DNA from: Neoroseomonas alkaliterrae
Lineage (GTDB): Bacteria > Pseudomonadota > Alphaproteobacteria > Acetobacterales > Acetobacteraceae
Direction: 5' to 3'
Length of the DNA stretch: 64,000 bases
Assembly: GCF_014199195.1 (NCBI RefSeq)
Contig: NZ_JACIJE010000002.1
Location: forward strand, 310,001-374,000
How positions within the stretch are numbered: the stretch's first letter is position 1; every line of letters starts with the position of its first letter. Below are positions 62,825 through 64,000 of this stretch, one piece after another. A program made the translations under genes and the position numbers. Below the pieces are notes generated by a model. The model saw only the letters and a list, made by a program, of their open reading frames with translations. It searched no databases and was not told the origin of the DNA.

Positions 62825-64000
62825 TGGGCGGGGCCGGGGATGACGGGCCACCGCAGGATCCGCACCCATCGCAGGCGCTGAGCGGCGCGGCCGCGCCGCC
62901 GCCGCGCGCCCGGCCCGAAGCCCCGGCCATCGCCGCGCCCCCGGCGCGCAGCGCGGGTGAAGGCCGGCCCTGGCCGCTGCTCGCGCCGGCCTTCAAGGAC
63001 TGCCTCGAGCGGGCCGATCACGCGGGGCTCTGCGCCCTTGTCCTCGCGGCGCGGCCCGCGACGATGCCGAACTGGGCGATCGGCCAGTTCCTGCGCGCCG
63101 CCCTTGCCGCGCGCGACGAGCAGGCGCTGCGGCGCGCGGTGGAGATGGCCGTCGCGGCCCCCCTGCAGCCGGCGCTCCGGGCGCGCCTCGCGCTCGCCCT
63201 CGTGCGCCACCGGCAGGCCGGCCTCGCCTTGGAGCTGCTGGGGGACATGCTGGACGCCGCGCCCGAGCCGGCCGCCCGCCCGGCGCTGCTAACCGCGCTC
63301 GCCGCCGTCACGCTCGACGGAACCGCCCCGGCGGACCTCCGGCGCTGGGCGGCGGAACGGCGCCGCGCCCTTTCCGGCGTGGTCGAGGGCGGCTTCGCCC
63401 TCGCCGCCATCCGCCCCAGGCGGCAGGCGCCGAGCCCCTCCCTCGCGCCGCTTCTCGGCATCGCCGCCGCACCCGGGGCTGGGCCCGGGACGGCCGCCGC
63501 CCTGCTGGAGACGCTGGAGCGGAGAGCCGCCTGGGATTCGGCGGAGGAGCCCGCCGCGCGCGTGCGCATCTACCGCGACGTCTTCGCCAACCGGCTCGGC
63601 GCGATCTGGCGGCCGGACGGGACCGTCCTGCGCGAGCCGCTGCCGACGGCGCGGCCCCTGCCGGCCGTGGCGCCGGGCGACGTGCCGCAGCATGACCGCG
63701 CGATCCTCGCCACGGGGAACACGAACAACCTCTACCACTGGTTCGGCGGCATCTTCCGCGGCCTCGGCTGGCGCTTCGAGGCCGGCGCCGAGGCGCTGCC
63801 CATCGCGTTGCGCGACGACGCGCTGCCCGCCCAGGCGCAGAGCCTGCGCCTGCTCGGCGGGGAGGCGGCGCCGCTGATCGCCCTCGGCGACTGCGCGCAT
63901 TTCGGCGAATTGCACGTGCCCGACTGGGGCGGTCTCGGCATGCACCGGGGCGGTGCGGCGCGCTTCCTGTTCGATCGCCTCGTCGCGGCGGCGGGCCCGG
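62824..64000 (+). CDS. Probable GT61 (DUF563-like) glycosyltransferase, partial at the right edge
   Basis: The frame runs from an ATG that overlaps the DUF1150 stop to the window edge (392 codons visible). The N-terminal 150 residues are Ala- and Pro-rich and helical. From about residue 280 there is LPAVAPGDVPQHDRAILATG, then NTNNLYHWFGGIFRGLGWRF near 298, resembling the N-x-x-HW region of GT61 transferases. HVPDWGGLGMHRGGAARFLF follows near 365. The match is moderate, and the rest of the domain lies outside the window. The GT61 assignment is therefore tentative. Confidence 0.55.
   Translation, partial: MGGAGDDGPPQDPHPSQALSGAAAPPPRARPEAPAIAAPPARSAGEGRPWPLLAPAFKDCLERADHAGLCALVLAARPATMPNWAIGQFLRAALAARDEQALRRAVEMAVAAPLQPALRARLALALVRHRQAGLALELLGDMLDAAPEPAARPALLTALAAVTLDGTAPADLRRWAAERRRALSGVVEGGFALAAIRPRRQAPSPSLAPLLGIAAAPGAGPGTAAALLETLERRAAWDSAEEPAARVRIYRDVFANRLGAIWRPDGTVLREPLPTARPLPAVAPGDVPQHDRAILATGNTNNLYHWFGGIFRGLGWRFEAGAEALPIALRDDALPAQAQSLRLLGGEAAPLIALGDCAHFGELHVPDWGGLGMHRGGAARFLFDRLVAAAGP

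Overview
The window is a very GC-rich chromosomal segment with dense gene packing. Many 4-bp start/stop overlaps and several GTG or TTG starts are visible. It looks like an alphaproteobacterium of the Acetobacteraceae/Roseomonas type. The reasons are a Bug/TctC-type periplasmic receptor, a DUF1150 gene next to a small heat-shock gene, a DUF2336 HEAT-like protein, twin-arginine-like leaders on several solute-binding proteins, and the rpmH-rnpA-yidD-yidC-engB-argB order. This placement rests on gene content read by eye, not on a phylogeny. I see no tRNA, rRNA, CRISPR array, prophage or insertion sequence. No gene-free stretch exceeds about 250 bases.

Layout: 0-2.1 kb holds a partial opine-dehydrogenase-like gene divergent from a Bug receptor. 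2.1-5.3 kb holds kdsB-pheA (minus strand), a membrane-anchored cytochrome c and a HisN-like phosphatase. 5.3-12.5 kb is a YejABEF-type peptide ABC transporter followed by a small membrane protein and a GhrA-like 2-hydroxyacid dehydrogenase. 12.7-14.6 kb holds a MarR regulator and an M17 aminopeptidase.

14.7-33.4 kb is a surface-polysaccharide locus. It makes dTDP-L-rhamnose (rfbBACD) and GDP-L-fucose (gmd-fcl). It also carries several glycosyltransferases, a 993-residue three-part protein (methyltransferase-like, GT2-like, GT4), an FkbM methyltransferase, a sulfotransferase and two further methyltransferases. The product is therefore probably a methylated and possibly sulfated rhamnose/fucose glycan. 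No flippase, polymerase, priming transferase or exporter gene lies inside the window.

33.4-45.6 kb is mixed: a LivK-type receptor, a PEP-CTERM-like secreted protein behind a good sigma-54-type promoter, an aldolase/adducin protein, a DMT exporter, panC, an RlmI-like methyltransferase, a DUF3293 protein with a perfect internal 72-bp duplication, an MFS transporter, an HExxH protein of unknown function, a sirtuin, and a copC-copD-DUF411 copper module behind a CueR/HmrR-like promoter. 45.7-49.7 kb holds a patatin, a 3-hydroxybutyrate dehydrogenase, a flavin disulfide-reductase-like protein and a DedA/TVP38 membrane protein. 49.9-64 kb is mostly housekeeping: ribosome and membrane-insertion genes, argB, DUF2336 plus GGDEF, dapD-dapE, truA-fmt-def, and Hsp20-DUF1150, ending in a partial GT61-like gene.

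The most interesting non-genic signals are a three-hairpin array inside the yej operon, a family of palindromes abutting stop codons at convergent gene ends, the sigma-54 site before the PEP-CTERM gene, and the CueR-like site before copC.
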